Shown: piece after piece, positions 16,398 to 27,055 of the stretch
How positions within the stretch are numbered: position 1 is the stretch's first letter
Layout: the number at the start of each line of letters is the position of its first letter
Origin: Raineyella sp. W15-4
GTDB lineage: Bacteria > Actinomycetota > Actinomycetes > Propionibacteriales > Propionibacteriaceae
Assembly (NCBI RefSeq): GCF_033170155.1
Contig: NZ_CP137079.1
Location: 620,001-684,000, forward strand
Direction: 5' to 3'
DNA length: 64,000 nucleotides
Notes under the pieces: model-generated
Seen by the model: only the letters and a program-made list of their open reading frames with translations
Databases searched by the model: none
Told to the model about the DNA's origin: nothing
Position numbers and translations under genes: made by a program

Positions 16398-17749
16398 TCC
16401 CGCTGCTCCTCCAGGGCATCCCGCATCGGGACGAGCTTCGCGTTCGACTCGGCCAGCTCGTTGGCCGGCTCGGAGTCGGCGACGATCCCGCAGCCGGCGA
16501 ACAGCTCGATCGAGCGCCCGTCCGGGAGCAGCCGGCCACAGCGCAGCGCGATCGCCCATTCCCCGTTGCCGTGCGCGTCGATCCAGCCGACCGGCCCTGA
16601 GTAGCGGCCCCGGTCCAGGCCCTCGATCTCGGCGATGGTGGCCCGGGCGGCGTCGGTCGGGGTGCCGCACACCGCGGCGCTCGGGTGCAGCGCCGCGGCC
16701 AGCGCCAGCGCGGTGGTGCCAGGCCGGACCGCCGCGTTGACGTCGGTGGCCAGGTGCATCACGTTGGGCAGCTCCAGGACGTACGGGGTCTCCGGCACGT
16801 TCATGCTGGTCGAGTACGGTGCCAGCGCCCGGGCCACCGACTCGACCGCCAGCGCATGCTCGCCGAGGTTCTTCTCCGACTGGGAGAGCACCTCGGCGAT
16901 CGCCCTGGACGAGAGGGTGTCCTCCACCCCCCGGTGGCCGGTCTCGCCCACGGTTCGCCGCTTCGGACCCATCGCCCCGCGCCAGATGGTGCCGGCGAGC
17001 ACCCGTGAGGTGACCAGCCCCTGGTCGACCCGGACCAGCATCTCGGGGGTGGCGCCGACCATGTCGTCGACCCAGAAGGTCCAGCACCGCGGATACCTCG
17101 GCCCGAGCCGCTCGACCAGCCACCGCGGGTCGATCCGGTCCACGGTCGTGGCGACGACGTCCCGAGCCAGGACGACCTTCTGCAGGCCTCCGCCGTCGAT
17201 CCGGCGGACGGCGGTGGCCACCGCCTCCTCCCACTCCGGGCCGGACATCGCCCCATCCGACCAGGACACCTCCCCGGGACCGACCGGGGACGGCGCCCGG
17301 GGCGGCAGTGCCGGCTCCGGCAGCGGCCGGTCGGCCGGCGCGATCCGGGTCATCCAGTGCCGGCCGTCCCGACTGCCGAGCACCATGGCGGGCACCACCA
17401 GCACCGAGCGGCGGGCGGTGTGGTCCCGGTCGAAGGTGAAGGAGCCGAAGGCCAGCGGCCCGACCCCCGAGGGCAGATCGTCCGGTCCCGGGTCGGGCAT
17501 CGCGGCCACCACCGCCCGCCACCAGGCATCGGCCTCGGCCAACGAGTCCACCTCGCACCGGGCGGCCACGCCGAGCCCGATCACGCCGTCCTCGCGAGGC
17601 TCCCCGCCGCCCGCGCCGGTGGCCTCGCGATGGAACCAGGCGCTCGCCCCGGCGGCCGGGAGGAAGTCCTGCAGGGGGCCCGGGTCGTCGAGCGGGGTGG
17701 TGACCGCGCGCAGGCGGGGGACGGGCGGGAGCGAGGCGGGCTGCATCAC
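16394..17749 (-). CDS. menF: Isochorismate synthase
   Basis: Chorismate-binding enzyme forming isochorismate, the first committed step to menaquinone (or to salicylate/dihydroxybenzoate siderophores). The 451-residue protein contains KVVLARDVVATTVDR in the middle, the substrate-site segment GTIWRG, LSSRAIAEVLSQSEKNLGEHALAVESV, HPSAAVCGTPTDAARATIAEIE, and the family end motif DRGRYSGPVGWIDAHGNGEWAIALR. Gathering with menA, C, D, E and G makes menaquinone the likely pathway. The GTG at 17749 (followed at once by ATG) has TAGAGT 6 nt upstream, so a leaderless start is likely. Its stop codon sits inside a 24-bp palindrome. Confidence 0.9.
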   Translation of the reverse strand: MMQPASLPPVPRLRAVTTPLDDPGPLQDFLPAAGASAWFHREATGAGGGEPREDGVIGLGVAARCEVDSLAEADAWWRAVVAAMPDPGPDDLPSGVGPLAFGSFTFDRDHTARRSVLVVPAMVLGSRDGRHWMTRIAPADRPLPEPALPPRAPSPVGPGEVSWSDGAMSGPEWEEAVATAVRRIDGGGLQKVVLARDVVATTVDRIDPRWLVERLGPRYPRCWTFWVDDMVGATPEMLVRVDQGLVTSRVLAGTIWRGAMGPKRRTVGETGHRGVEDTLSSRAIAEVLSQSEKNLGEHALAVESVARALAPYSTSMNVPETPYVLELPNVMHLATDVNAAVRPGTTALALAAALHPSAAVCGTPTDAARATIAEIEGLDRGRYSGPVGWIDAHGNGEWAIALRCGRLLPDGRSIELFAGCGIVADSEPANELAESNAKLVPMRDALEEQRD

Positions 17750-17755
17750 CCCGGC

Positions 17756-17761
17756 ACTCTA
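17756..17761 (-). promoter_or_regulatory. -10 hexamer TAGAGT, leaderless menF start
   Basis: On the minus strand TAGAGT is followed by GCCGGG and GTG 17749 (6 nt). Confidence 0.55.
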
Positions 17762-17898
17762 GCCCGTCGGCGCAACCCGGCCGGGCGGTTCCGGCAGTCC
17801 ACCGACCCGCGAGTCACAGATGAATAACACCACGCAGGCATTGCGGAAATCTTTCCACTAATAAGGCTGTGGCTAGGGGAAACGTGGAATGTCGAGGG

Positions 17899-17928
17899 TT
17901 CGCTCTGGCACGGCGGGAGTCGTAGACT
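17899..17928 (+). promoter_or_regulatory. Possible promoter of the MenJ-like reductase gene
   Basis: TTCGCT (17899-17904), 18 nt, TAGACT (17923-17928). The predicted start near 17935 leaves a ~60-nt leader before ATG 17995. The rest of the 245-nt divergent gap holds an AT-richer patch at 17841-17870 that could be an alternative site. Confidence 0.4.
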
Positions 17929-17994
17929 GCGGATGTCCTCGGTCTGCGCGGCGTGCACGACCCCGGACGTTCCCGACCCCACAGGAGCGTGTCC

Positions 17995-19326
17995 ATGTCC
18001 CCCGCCAGCGAGGCAGCAGCGAGCGCCGCGGGGGAAGTGCACACCGTGCCCAGTACAGGCAGGCCCGACACAGGCGTGTCCGATCACGACGTGGTGGTCG
18101 TCGGCGCCGGCCCCGGTGGCTCGACCACGGCCGCCTACCTGGCCGGCCTGGGACTTGATGTCGCACTGCTGGAGAAGGCCACCTTCCCCCGCGACAAGAT
18201 CTGCGGTGACGGGCTGACCCCCCGGGCGGTCAAGGAGCTGGTCCGCCTCGGCGTCGACACCTCCGAGGAGGCCGGCTGGGTGCACAACCGTGGCCTGCGG
18301 GTCTACGGCGGCAACGGGCGCCCGTTCACCCTCGACTGGCCCGAGCTGGCCGACTTCCCGCCCTACGGCATGACCCGGCGGCGGACGGAACTCGACGAGC
18401 TGCTGGCTCGGCACGCAGTCTCCCGCGGTGCCCACCTGGTCGAGGGGGCACACGTCACCGAGCCGCTGCTGCACGGCGGGCGGATCGTCGGCGTCCGGAC
18501 CAAGGACGGCCGCACCTTCCGGGCCCCGGTGGTGGTCGCCGCCGACGGTAACTCCTCCCGGCTGGCCGTGGCGATGGGCATCCGGCGCGCCGAGAGGCGG
18601 CCGATGGGGGTCGCCGTCCGGTCGTACGTCACCTCGCCGCGCCACGACGGGGAGTACATGGAGTCCTGGCTGGAGCTGTGGGACGGCCGGCCCGGGGAGT
18701 CCAATCTGCTGCCCGGCTACGGCTGGGCCTTCCCGATGGGGGACGGCTCCGTCAACGTCGGCCTCGGCATGCTGAACACCTCACCTGCCTTCGCGAAGAC
18801 CGACTACCGGGCGATGATGCGGACCTGGCTGGAGAACACCCCCGAGGAGTGGGGCTTCCGGCCCGAGAATCTGCAGGTGCCGATCAAGGGCATGGCGCTG
18901 CCGATGGCGTTCAACCGCAAGCCCCACTACAAGGACGGGTTGTTGCTGGTCGGTGACGCCGGCGGCATGGTCAACCCGTTCAACGGCGAGGGCATCGACT
19001 CGGCGATGCAGGCCGGGCGGATTGCCGCGGGCGTCATCGTCGACGCGAAGTCCCGCGGCTTCGGCACCGCCTCGGCGGAGCGGGCGCTGACCGGCTACCC
19101 GCTGCTGATGAAGGACGAGCTGGGCAAGTACTACCGCCTCGGGGCGGTGTTCGCCCGGCTGATCGGCAACCCCACGGTGATGCGCATCGCCGTGCACTAC
19201 GGACTGCCACGCCACACCCTGATGCGGCTGGTGCACAAATTGTTGGCCGGACTCACCGACCAGCGTGACGGAGACGCGTTCGATCGCGTGATCAACACCC
19301 TCGTGAGGATCGCCCCGTCTGTCTGA
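17995..19326 (+). CDS. Geranylgeranyl reductase-family FAD enzyme, probable menaquinone reductase
   Basis: Flavoprotein of 443 residues in the GGR family. The FAD fold shows DVVVVGAGPGGSTTAAYLAGLG (residues ~24-45) after a 23-residue polar leader; FPRDKICGDGLTPRAVKEL is the family signature, and LVGDAGGMVNPFNGEGIDSAMQAG the second FAD motif. In Mycobacterium tuberculosis the homologue MenJ partly saturates the menaquinone side chain; here the position directly before nuoA and among men genes supports the same role, though archaeal-type lipid or carotenoid reductases share the fold. ATG 17995 is chosen because AGGAG precedes it by 8 nt. The gap to nuoA is 78 nt. Confidence 0.8.
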   Translation: MSPASEAAASAAGEVHTVPSTGRPDTGVSDHDVVVVGAGPGGSTTAAYLAGLGLDVALLEKATFPRDKICGDGLTPRAVKELVRLGVDTSEEAGWVHNRGLRVYGGNGRPFTLDWPELADFPPYGMTRRRTELDELLARHAVSRGAHLVEGAHVTEPLLHGGRIVGVRTKDGRTFRAPVVVAADGNSSRLAVAMGIRRAERRPMGVAVRSYVTSPRHDGEYMESWLELWDGRPGESNLLPGYGWAFPMGDGSVNVGLGMLNTSPAFAKTDYRAMMRTWLENTPEEWGFRPENLQVPIKGMALPMAFNRKPHYKDGLLLVGDAGGMVNPFNGEGIDSAMQAGRIAAGVIVDAKSRGFGTASAERALTGYPLLMKDELGKYYRLGAVFARLIGNPTVMRIAVHYGLPRHTLMRLVHKLLAGLTDQRDGDAFDRVINTLVRIAPSV

Positions 19327-19327
19327 G

Positions 19328-19333
19328 TACATT
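19328..19333 (+). promoter_or_regulatory. Possible -10 of the nuo operon (TACATT)
   Basis: TACATT just after the reductase stop codon would give a start near 19340 and a 65-nt leader. No good -35 is seen; read-through from the upstream gene is also possible. Confidence 0.35.
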
Positions 19334-19404
19334 CGGGCCGGGGTGGTGACGGAGATGACAGAGAGGGCTGCGAGGATGGACACGGCACAGGAAAGGACCT
19401 GGCG

Positions 19405-19767
19405 ATGAACATGTACCTTCCGTTGATCCTGATGCTGGTGATGGGCGCCATCATGGCGGCCGTCGCCCTGGTGTCGGTGATCATCGGGCCGTCCCGGTAC
19501 AACCGGGTGAAGTCCGACTCGTACGAATGTGGGATCGAGCCCACGCCCCAGCCGATCGGTGGCGGCCGGTTCCCGGTGAAGTACTACATCACCGCGATGC
19601 TGTTCATCATCTTCGACATCGAGGTCGTCTTCCTCTACCCGTGGGCGGTCTCCCTGGAGCTGCCCGGGCTGCGGTCCTTCGCGCTGGTCCAGATGCTGAT
19701 CTTCATCGGCCTGGTCTTCCTGGCCTACGTCTACGAGTGGCGGCGCGGGGGTCTCGAGTGGGACTGA
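19405..19767 (+). CDS. nuoA: NADH-quinone oxidoreductase subunit A
   Basis: Small membrane subunit of Complex I, 120 residues with three helices (~6-28, ~62-84, ~91-111). The conserved loop SDSYECGIEP (residues ~36-45) lies between helix 1 and 2 next to the quinone chamber, and FDIEVVFLYPWA carries the conserved acids of helix 2. GAAAGGA precedes the ATG by 8 nt. It is the first of 14 nuo genes in standard A-N order, all on the plus strand, most overlapping by 1-4 nt. Confidence 0.96.
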   Translation: MNMYLPLILMLVMGAIMAAVALVSVIIGPSRYNRVKSDSYECGIEPTPQPIGGGRFPVKYYITAMLFIIFDIEVVFLYPWAVSLELPGLRSFALVQMLIFIGLVFLAYVYEWRRGGLEWD

Positions 19768-19812
19768 CACGTACCACCCCGTCCGTCACGAGCCGAATTG
19801 TGAGGTGCTGAT

Positions 19813-20367
19813 ATGGGTGTCGAGGACAAGATCCCCCAGGGGATCCTGCTGACCACCGCCGAACAGCTGTTCGGCTGGGCGCGCAAGGCGTCCTTCTGGC
19901 CGGCCACCTTCGGCCTGGCCTGCTGCGCGATCGAGATGATGTCGTTCGGCGCCACCCCGCACGACGCGGGCCGCTGGGGGCAGGAGGTCTTCCGGGCCTC
20001 GCCGCGCCAGGCCGACCTGATGATCGTCGCGGGCCGGGTGAGCCAGAAGTTCGCTCCCGTGGTCCGCCAGATCTACGACCAGATGGCCGAGCCGAAGCGG
20101 GTGCTGTCGATGGGGGTGTGCGCCTCCTCCGGCGGCATGTTCAACAACTACGCGCTGGTCCAGGGCGTGGACCACATCGTCCCGGTCGACGTCTACGTCC
20201 CCGGCTGTCCGCCGCGCCCGGAGATGCTGATCGACGGCATCATGAAGCTGCGCACCATCGTGCAGAACGCGCCGATCGGCGCCGACGAGCGGGACGCGGC
20301 GATCGCCCGCGAGGCCCGCCAGCTGGTCGCCTCCCCCCTCGCCGAGCAGAAGGGCTTGCTGCGATGA
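19813..20367 (+). CDS. nuoB: NADH-quinone oxidoreductase subunit B
   Basis: Peripheral-arm subunit that carries cluster N2, the last Fe-S centre before quinone. Of its 184 residues the four cysteine ligands are visible: adjacent pair in [10 protein letters not shown], one in [13 protein letters not shown] and one in [17 protein letters not shown] lies upstream of ATG 19813. The gene is 45 nt after nuoA and its TGA overlaps nuoC's ATG. It is the canonical copy to compare with the short NuoB-like protein at 48.3 kb. Confidence 0.97.
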   Translation: MGVEDKIPQGILLTTAEQLFGWARKASFWPATFGLACCAIEMMSFGATPHDAGRWGQEVFRASPRQADLMIVAGRVSQKFAPVVRQIYDQMAEPKRVLSMGVCASSGGMFNNYALVQGVDHIVPVDVYVPGCPPRPEMLIDGIMKLRTIVQNAPIGADERDAAIAREARQLVASPLAEQKGLLR

Positions 20368-21071
20368 GCGAACCGAACATCCCCGCCGTCACCGAGGGCG
20401 AGCAGGGCGCCGGCCAGGAGCGCGAGGTCCTGGACGTACGCCAGGGCATGTTCCACGCGTCGACCACCGCCGACGTCTCCGGCTACAACGACATGACCTG
20501 GTTCGTCGAGCTGCCGCAGGCGAGCCGGCCTCCGTACGGCGGCTGGTACGACAGTGCGGTCGACCGGCTCCGGGCCGGGACCGGTGACCCGGACGCGGCG
20601 ATCCGCAAGGTCGTGGTGGACCGCGGCGAGCTCACCCTGTTCGTCGACCGGGAACACATCGCCGAGGTCGCCCGGGTGCTGCGGGACGACCCGATGCTGC
20701 GCTTCGAGTGGTGCTCCAGCGTGTCCGGGGTGCACTACCCGACCGACCGGGGTGCCGAACTGCACGCCGTCTACCACCTGCTCTCGATGACCCACAACCG
20801 CCTGATCCGCCTCGAGGTCAGCTGCCCCGACGCCGATCCGCACATCCCCTCGGTGGTCGCCACCTACCCGACGGCCGACTGGCACGAGCGGGAGACGTAC
20901 GACTTCTTCGGGATCATCTTCGACGGCCACCCGGCGCTGACCCGGATCGAGATGCCGGACGACTGGCCCGGCCACCCCCAGCGCAAGGACTACCCGCTGG
21001 GTGGCATCCCGATCGAGTTCCACGGCGCGACGAACTCCCCGGTCCACGAGCGGAGGGACTACAACTCATGA
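20364..21071 (+). CDS. nuoC: NADH-quinone oxidoreductase subunit C
   Basis: 30-kDa-type subunit of the Complex I peripheral arm, 235 residues, no cofactor. The family block is [21 protein letters not shown] at residues ~170-190, followed by [12 protein letters not shown] ~40-residue polar extension at the N-terminus precedes the conserved domain. The ATG lies within the nuoB stop (ATGA). Confidence 0.95.
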   Translation: MSEPNIPAVTEGEQGAGQEREVLDVRQGMFHASTTADVSGYNDMTWFVELPQASRPPYGGWYDSAVDRLRAGTGDPDAAIRKVVVDRGELTLFVDREHIAEVARVLRDDPMLRFEWCSSVSGVHYPTDRGAELHAVYHLLSMTHNRLIRLEVSCPDADPHIPSVVATYPTADWHERETYDFFGIIFDGHPALTRIEMPDDWPGHPQRKDYPLGGIPIEFHGATNSPVHERRDYNS

Positions 21072-22456
21072 GCAGCACCGAATTCCACGACGAGGAGATC
21101 CTCGACGACACCACCGCGGTCGGCGAGGACCCCTACCGGCAGACCGGTGACCCGGACGTCGACGCGACCTATTACGCCGACGGTGGCGACTGGGAGGACA
21201 TCGCCGAGGCCCAGGCCGAGCGCGGTGACGAGACCATCGTCGTCAACATGGGCCCCCAGCACCCGTCCACGCACGGCGTGCTGCGGCTGATCCTCGAGCT
21301 CGACGGGGAGACGGTGACCGACTGCCGGGTCGCGGTCGGCTACCTGCACACCGGCATCGAGAAGTCGATGGAGTACCGCACCTGGTCACAGGGCGTCACC
21401 CTGTGCACCCGGATGGACTACCTGACGCCGTTCTTCCAGGAGGTGTCGTACTGCCTGGGGGTGGAGCGGCTGCTCGGCATCGAGGCGGACGTGCCGGAGA
21501 AGGCCACCGTGATGCGGGTCCTGCTGATGGAGATGAACCGGATCATCAACCACCTCGTGGCGATCGGCACCACCGGCAACGAGATGGGCGCCACCACCGT
21601 GATGACCGTCGCGTTCCGGGAACGCGAGGTGATCTTCGACATGATCGAGATGATCACCGGCCTGCGGATGAACAACGGCTTCATCCGCCCCGGCGGGGTT
21701 GCCAACGACCTGCCGGCCGGAGCCATCCCGAAGCTGCGGGAGATGTCGGACTGGCTGCACGGCCACCTGCCCGAGATCGGCCAGCTGTGCGACGACAACC
21801 CGATCTTCCGGGCCCGGCTGGACAACGGCATCGGCTTCCTCGACCTGTCCACCTGCATCGCCCTGGGCACCTCCGGGCCGCCGCTGCGGGCCACCGGGCT
21901 GGACTGGGACCTGCGCAAGAAGCAGCCCTACTGCGGCTACGAGACGTACGACTTCGACGTCGTCACCGACGACGGCTGTGACGCGTACTCCCGGTACGTG
22001 GTCCGCCGCGACGAGATGTTCGAGTCGCTGAAGATCGTCGACCAGGCGATCGACCGGCTGGCGAAGCTGGACGGACAGCCCTGGATGGTCGACGACCCGA
22101 AGATCGCCTGGCCCTCCCGGCTCACCGTCGGCCCCGACGGCCAGGGCAATGCCACCGAGCACATCCGCCACATCATGGGTGAGTCGATGGAGTCGCTGAT
22201 CCACCACTTCAAGCTGGTCACCGAGGGCTTCCAGGTCCCGCCCGGCCAGGTGTACATCCCGGTGGAGAGCCCCAAGGGGGAGCTCGGCGCGCACGTCGTC
22301 TCCGACGGTGGCACCCGCCCGTACCGAGCCCACTTCCGGGACCCCAGCTTCGCGAATCTGCAGTCCCTCCCGGCGATGGCGAAGGGCGCGATGCTCTCCG
22401 ACGTCTCCGTCGCCGGGGCCAGCCTCGACATGGTGATCGGAGGAGTCGATCGATGA
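21068..22456 (+). CDS. nuoD: NADH-quinone oxidoreductase subunit D
   Basis: 49-kDa-type subunit forming the quinone site with NuoB, 462 residues. The strand carrying the quinone-site histidine is [14 protein letters not shown] (residues ~60-73). Further conserved stretches are [26 protein letters not shown] and the end [12 protein letters not shown]. An acidic ~55-residue N-terminal extension is seen. ATGA overlap with nuoC. Confidence 0.97.
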   Translation: MSSTEFHDEEILDDTTAVGEDPYRQTGDPDVDATYYADGGDWEDIAEAQAERGDETIVVNMGPQHPSTHGVLRLILELDGETVTDCRVAVGYLHTGIEKSMEYRTWSQGVTLCTRMDYLTPFFQEVSYCLGVERLLGIEADVPEKATVMRVLLMEMNRIINHLVAIGTTGNEMGATTVMTVAFREREVIFDMIEMITGLRMNNGFIRPGGVANDLPAGAIPKLREMSDWLHGHLPEIGQLCDDNPIFRARLDNGIGFLDLSTCIALGTSGPPLRATGLDWDLRKKQPYCGYETYDFDVVTDDGCDAYSRYVVRRDEMFESLKIVDQAIDRLAKLDGQPWMVDDPKIAWPSRLTVGPDGQGNATEHIRHIMGESMESLIHHFKLVTEGFQVPPGQVYIPVESPKGELGAHVVSDGGTRPYRAHFRDPSFANLQSLPAMAKGAMLSDVSVAGASLDMVIGGVDR

Positions 22457-23196
22457 GCGGTTTCCGGAGCCACTTCGACCACACCGGGGGCGTCGACTTC
22501 GACGCCGCCGGGGAGACCCTGATCACGGCCGAGACCGTCGCGGAGATGGAGGAGCTCGCCTCCCGCTATCCGCAGAAGCGGTCCGCGCTGCTGCCGATGC
22601 TGCACCTGGCACAGAGTGTCGAGGGCCGGATCACCCCGGCCGCGATCGAGATCTGCGCCCGGGTCAGCGGCCTCAGCCCGGCCGAGGTGAACGGCGTGGC
22701 CACCTTCTACACGATGTACAAGCGCAAGCCGATGGGCAAGCACCACATCGGGGTGTGCACCACCTCGCTGTGCGCGATCCTCGGCGGTGACGAGATCGCC
22801 GCGGCGCTGCACGAGCACCTCGGCATCGGCAACGACGAGACCACCGAGGACGGCGCCATCACCCTGGAGCACATCGAGTGCAACGCGGCCTGCGACTACG
22901 CGCCGGTGGTGATGGTGAACTGGGAGTTCTTCGACACGATGACCCCGCGCAAGGCGGTCGAACTGGTCGAGAAGCTGCGCCACGACGAGGTGGTGGTCTC
23001 CCCGCGGGGCGCCACCATCACCTCCTGGCGAGAGGCCGAACGCGTCCTCGCCGGCTTCCCCGACGGCCGCGCCGACGAGGGCCCGGCTGCCGGGCCGCAG
23101 TCCCTGCTGGGCCTGAAGATCGCCGAGCGCAACGGCTGGCAGGCCCCCGACCCGGCCGACCTGCCGGGTGCGGCACCCGAGGAGGAGGGCAAGTGA
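22453..23196 (+). CDS. nuoE: NADH-quinone oxidoreductase subunit E
   Basis: 24-kDa-type subunit of the NADH dehydrogenase module, thioredoxin-like, 247 residues. The [2Fe-2S] cluster N1a ligands are in [11 protein letters not shown] and [15 protein letters not shown]. The helical N-terminal part has [17 protein letters not shown] ~60-residue Ala/Pro-rich C-terminal tail follows the domain, as in other actinobacteria. Overlaps nuoD by ATGA. Confidence 0.96.
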   Translation: MSGFRSHFDHTGGVDFDAAGETLITAETVAEMEELASRYPQKRSALLPMLHLAQSVEGRITPAAIEICARVSGLSPAEVNGVATFYTMYKRKPMGKHHIGVCTTSLCAILGGDEIAAALHEHLGIGNDETTEDGAITLEHIECNAACDYAPVVMVNWEFFDTMTPRKAVELVEKLRHDEVVVSPRGATITSWREAERVLAGFPDGRADEGPAAGPQSLLGLKIAERNGWQAPDPADLPGAAPEEEGK

Positions 23197-24524
23197 CCGA
23201 CATGCTGACCCCGGTCCTCAGCGCCAACTGGGGCGACGAGCGGGCCTGGAAGCTGACCAACTACGAGCGTCGCGGCGGCTACGGAGCGCTCCGCACCGCG
23301 CTCCGGCAGGCGCCCGGCGACATCGCCGGCCAGGTCAAGGCCTCCGGCCTGCGCGGCCGCGGCGGGGCCGGCTTCCCGGCCGGGGTGAAGTGGAGCTTCC
23401 TGCCCAAGGGCAACCCGAATCCGGTCTACCTCGTGGTCAACTGCGACGAGTCCGAGCCGGGCACCTGCAAGGACATCCCACTGGTGATGGCCTCCCCGCA
23501 CACCCTGCTGGAGGGCATCATCATCAGCTCGTACGCGGTGGGCTGTCACCACGCGTTCGTCTACATCCGCGGTGAGGTGCTGCACGTCATCCGGCGGATG
23601 CAGCAGGCGGTCCGCGAGGCGTACTCCGCCGGCTATCTCGGCAAGGGCATCCTCGGCACCGACTTCGACCTCGAGGTCACCGTGCACGCCGGTGCCGGCG
23701 CCTACATCTGCGGCGAGGAGACCGCGCTGCTGGACTCCCTGGAGGGTCGCCGCGGGCAACCCCGGCTGAAGCCGCCGTTCCCGGCCGTCGCCGGCCTGTA
23801 CGCCTCCCCGACGGTGATCAACAACGTGGAGACCATCGCTTCGGTGCCCTCGATCATCGGCAACGGCGTCGACTGGTTCACCTCGATGGGCTCGGAGAGC
23901 TCCCGGGGGATGACCCTCTACTCGCTGTCCGGCCACGTCGCGAATCCGGGCCAGTTCGAGGCCCCGATGGGCGTCACGCTGCGCCAGCTGCTCGACCTGG
24001 CCGGCGGGATCCGGCACGGCCACCAACTGAAGTTCTGGACCCCGGGCGGCTCCTCCCTCGGTGTCCTCACCGACCAGCACCTGGACGTGCCGCTGGACTA
24101 CGACGGCCCGGCCAAGGCCGGCAGCGGCCTGGGCACCAAGGCCCTGCAGTGCTTCGACGAGACCACCTCCGCGGTCCGGGCCTGCGCCCGCTACGTCGAG
24201 TTCTACAAGCACGAGTCCTGCGGCAAGTGCACCCCGTGCCGGGAGGGCTCCTGGTGGCTGGTGCAGATCCTCGCCCGGCTCGAGGCCGGCAAGGGCGAGG
24301 AGGGTGACGTCGAGAAGCTGCTCGACCTGTCCGACAACATCGCCGGCCGGTCGTTCTGCGCACTGGCCGACGGCACCGCCACGATCGTGAAGTCGATGAT
24401 CCAGCACTTCCGATCCGAGTTCGAGGCGGGTCTGCACACCCCCGCCTGGGAGTTGTTCCCGTACCAGAAGACGACCGCCTGGTACCGCCCGGGCGTCGCT
24501 GCCGAGAGCGGAGCCACCGCATGA
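23193..24524 (+). CDS. nuoF: NADH-quinone oxidoreductase subunit F (NADH/FMN site)
   Basis: 51-kDa-type subunit that binds NADH, FMN and cluster N3; 443 residues. Glycine-rich nucleotide loops are [18 protein letters not shown] (residues ~52-69) and [19 protein letters not shown]; the FMN region is [13 protein letters not shown]3 ligands: [11 protein letters not shown] plus Cys in [11 protein letters not shown] 23193 overlaps the nuoE stop and has GGAGGAGGG ~8 nt upstream; an in-frame ATG three codons later is the alternative. Confidence 0.96.
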   Translation: MTDMLTPVLSANWGDERAWKLTNYERRGGYGALRTALRQAPGDIAGQVKASGLRGRGGAGFPAGVKWSFLPKGNPNPVYLVVNCDESEPGTCKDIPLVMASPHTLLEGIIISSYAVGCHHAFVYIRGEVLHVIRRMQQAVREAYSAGYLGKGILGTDFDLEVTVHAGAGAYICGEETALLDSLEGRRGQPRLKPPFPAVAGLYASPTVINNVETIASVPSIIGNGVDWFTSMGSESSRGMTLYSLSGHVANPGQFEAPMGVTLRQLLDLAGGIRHGHQLKFWTPGGSSLGVLTDQHLDVPLDYDGPAKAGSGLGTKALQCFDETTSAVRACARYVEFYKHESCGKCTPCREGSWWLVQILARLEAGKGEEGDVEKLLDLSDNIAGRSFCALADGTATIVKSMIQHFRSEFEAGLHTPAWELFPYQKTTAWYRPGVAAESGATA

Positions 24525-27055
24525 CCGAAACGATCAAGGACCCACAGGCCCTCGTCCAACAGACTCCGGTGGCGCCGGTCCCCAGCCGCAACCCGCTGGC
24601 CCGCCGGATTGCGGCGATGGACCCGGCAGACCTGATCACCGTCACCATCGACGGCGTCGAGGTCAAGGTGCCCAAGGGCACCCTGATCATCCGCGCGGCG
24701 GAGATGATCGGTCACCCGGTGCCGCGGTTCTGCGACCACCCGCTGCTCGACCCGATCGGCGCCTGTCGGCAGTGTCTGGTGGAGATCACCGACGACGGCC
24801 GCGGCCGGCCGATGCCGAAGCCGCAGGCGTCCTGCACCACCACGGTGATGCCGGGCCAGGTGATCAAGACCCAGCTGACCTCGCCGGTGGCCGCCAAGGC
24901 CCAGAACGGGATCAACGAGTTCCTGCTGATCAACCACCCGCTCGACTGCCCGATCTGCGACAAGGGCGGCGAGTGCCCGCTGCAGAACCAGGCGATGATG
25001 GTCGGCAACGGCGACACCCGGTTCGGCGACGTGAAGCGGACCTACCCGAAGCCGATCCCGATCTCTGCGGAGATCCTGCTCGACCGCGAGCGCTGCGTGC
25101 TCTGCTCGCGGTGCACCCGCTTCGCCGACCAGATCGCCGGCGACCCGCTGATCGACCTGGCCGAGCGCGGGGCGGTGGAGCAGGTGTCGATCTACCGCGA
25201 GCAGCCGTTCGACTCCTACTTCTCCGGCAACGTCATCCAGATCTGCCCGGTCGGCGCGCTGACCAGCACCGCCTACCGCTTCCGGGCCCGGCCGTTCGAC
25301 CTGGTCTCGACGATGACTACCTGCGAGCACTGCGCGGCCGGCTGCGAGCTGCGGGTCGACCACCGCCGCAACGAGGTGATGCGTCGCTACGCCGGCGACG
25401 ACCCGGACGTCAACGAGGAGTGGAACTGCGACAAGGGCCGGTTCGCCTTCGCCTCCGGGCGCGGCGACGACCGGCTCACCCACCCGCTGCTCCGCGAGAA
25501 CGGCGTGTTGCGGCCCGCCTCCTGGCCCGAGGCGGTCAACGCCGCGGTGGCCGGACTGCGCGCGGCCGGGTCGGCCGTCGGCCTGCTGCCCGGCGGCCGG
25601 ATCACCGTCGAGGACGCGTACGCCTGGTCGAAGTTCGCCCGGGTGACGCTCGGCACCAACAACGTCGACTTCCGGTCCCGCCCGCACAGTGCCGAGGAGA
25701 CCGCCTTCCTCGGCCACGCGGTGGCCGGTCGCTCGCTGGCGGAGTCGGTGACGTACGCCGATCTGGAACAGGCCTCCGGGGTGCTGCTCGTCGGGTTCGA
25801 GCCCGAGGAGGAGTCGCCGATCGTCTTCCTGCGGCTGCGCAAGGCCTGGCGCAGGAAGGGGCTGCCGGTCTGGACCGTCGCCCCCTTCCTCAGCAACGGG
25901 GCGACGAAGACCGGTGCCACCCTGCTGGCCACCGTCCCGGGCGGTGAGGCCGCCCGCCTCGACGGGCTGGGAGCCGAGGTCGATCTCGGTGCCGCCGGGA
26001 TCATCCTGGTCGGCGAGCGGGCCGGCGCCGACGCCGGCACGCTCAGTGCCGCCCTCCGGCTGGCGGAGCGGACCGGGGCCCGGCTGGCCTGGATCCCCCG
26101 CCGGGCCGGGGAACGCGGTGCGGTCGAGGCCGGCCTGCTGCCGACCCTGCTGCCCGGTGGCCGTCCGGTCGCCGATGCCGCCGCCCGGGTCGACGTACGG
26201 GCTGCCTGGGAGGTCACCGACCTGCCGGCCGAGCCCGGACTGGACGCGGACGCGATCCTCGCCGCCGCGGCCGACGGTGCACTGAAGGCCTTGGTGGTCG
26301 GCGGCGTCGAGCCGACCGACTTCGCCAGCCCGGCGGCCGCCCGCCGTGGTCTGGAGAACGCCGGTTTCGTGATCAGCCTGGAGCAGCGGCTCTCCGAGGT
26401 GACCGAGCGCGCCGACGTGGTGTTCCCGGTCAGCCTGTTCGAGGAGCGCCGCGGCACCTTCCTGGACTGGGAGGGACGCGCGCGTCCGGTCGCCCAGGTG
26501 GTCTCGCCACGGTCCCTGGTCGACGACCTGCGGATCCTGGTCGCCCTCGCCGACGGGCTGGGCACCGACCTCGGGATCCGCGACGTCGACGCCGCCAAGG
26601 CCGAGCTCGACCAGCTCGGCCGCTGGGAGGGGGAGCGGGTCACCGCCCCGGCCGTCCCCGCATCCGCCCCGGCCGAGCCCGGCGCCGACCAGCTCGTGCT
26701 GGCGACCTGGCGCACCCTGCTCGACGCCGGCCGCGGCCAGGACGGCGAGCCCCACCTCGCCGCGACCGCGCCCCCCGCGGTGGCCCGGGTCTCGGCGGCC
26801 ACCGCCGCCCGGATCGGCGCCCCGGAGACGGTGGCGGTGCGGGCCGGCGACGCCGAGCTGGCGCTGCCGCTGGTGGTCGAGGCGACGATGGTCGACGACG
26901 TGGTCTGGGTGCCGCGCAACGCCCCCGGGCTGTCCGTGGCCGAGCACCTCGACGTCACCGCGGGCGACGTAGTCGGGCTCGTCGCGGCCCCGGCCGGGAC
27001 CCCGCCCACCGACCTGACCACTAGCCCCGACTCGACGACTGGAGGCATGGCATGA
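24521..27055 (+). CDS. nuoG: NADH-quinone oxidoreductase subunit G
   Basis: Largest peripheral subunit, 844 residues. In order: a plant-type [2Fe-2S] domain ([18 protein letters not shown], later Cys in ASCTTTV), the His-Cys [4Fe-4S] motif [17 protein letters not shown], a further [4Fe-4S] site [10 protein letters not shown] with ICPVGAL, and a molybdopterin-like domain beginning [14 protein letters not shown] with the fourth Cys in [10 protein letters not shown], which preserves the extra N7 cluster ligands. The C-terminal ~450 residues are the degenerate molybdopterin oxidoreductase fold with low conservation. ATGA overlap with nuoF. Confidence 0.96.
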   Translation: MTETIKDPQALVQQTPVAPVPSRNPLARRIAAMDPADLITVTIDGVEVKVPKGTLIIRAAEMIGHPVPRFCDHPLLDPIGACRQCLVEITDDGRGRPMPKPQASCTTTVMPGQVIKTQLTSPVAAKAQNGINEFLLINHPLDCPICDKGGECPLQNQAMMVGNGDTRFGDVKRTYPKPIPISAEILLDRERCVLCSRCTRFADQIAGDPLIDLAERGAVEQVSIYREQPFDSYFSGNVIQICPVGALTSTAYRFRARPFDLVSTMTTCEHCAAGCELRVDHRRNEVMRRYAGDDPDVNEEWNCDKGRFAFASGRGDDRLTHPLLRENGVLRPASWPEAVNAAVAGLRAAGSAVGLLPGGRITVEDAYAWSKFARVTLGTNNVDFRSRPHSAEETAFLGHAVAGRSLAESVTYADLEQASGVLLVGFEPEEESPIVFLRLRKAWRRKGLPVWTVAPFLSNGATKTGATLLATVPGGEAARLDGLGAEVDLGAAGIILVGERAGADAGTLSAALRLAERTGARLAWIPRRAGERGAVEAGLLPTLLPGGRPVADAAARVDVRAAWEVTDLPAEPGLDADAILAAAADGALKALVVGGVEPTDFASPAAARRGLENAGFVISLEQRLSEVTERADVVFPVSLFEERRGTFLDWEGRARPVAQVVSPRSLVDDLRILVALADGLGTDLGIRDVDAAKAELDQLGRWEGERVTAPAVPASAPAEPGADQLVLATWRTLLDAGRGQDGEPHLAATAPPAVARVSAATAARIGAPETVAVRAGDAELALPLVVEATMVDDVVWVPRNAPGLSVAEHLDVTAGDVVGLVAAPAGTPPTDLTTSPDSTTGGMA

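Noticed and set aside
24203-26947. 914-residue minus-strand frame across nuoF/nuoG
   Set aside because: Shadow of two certain Complex I genes.
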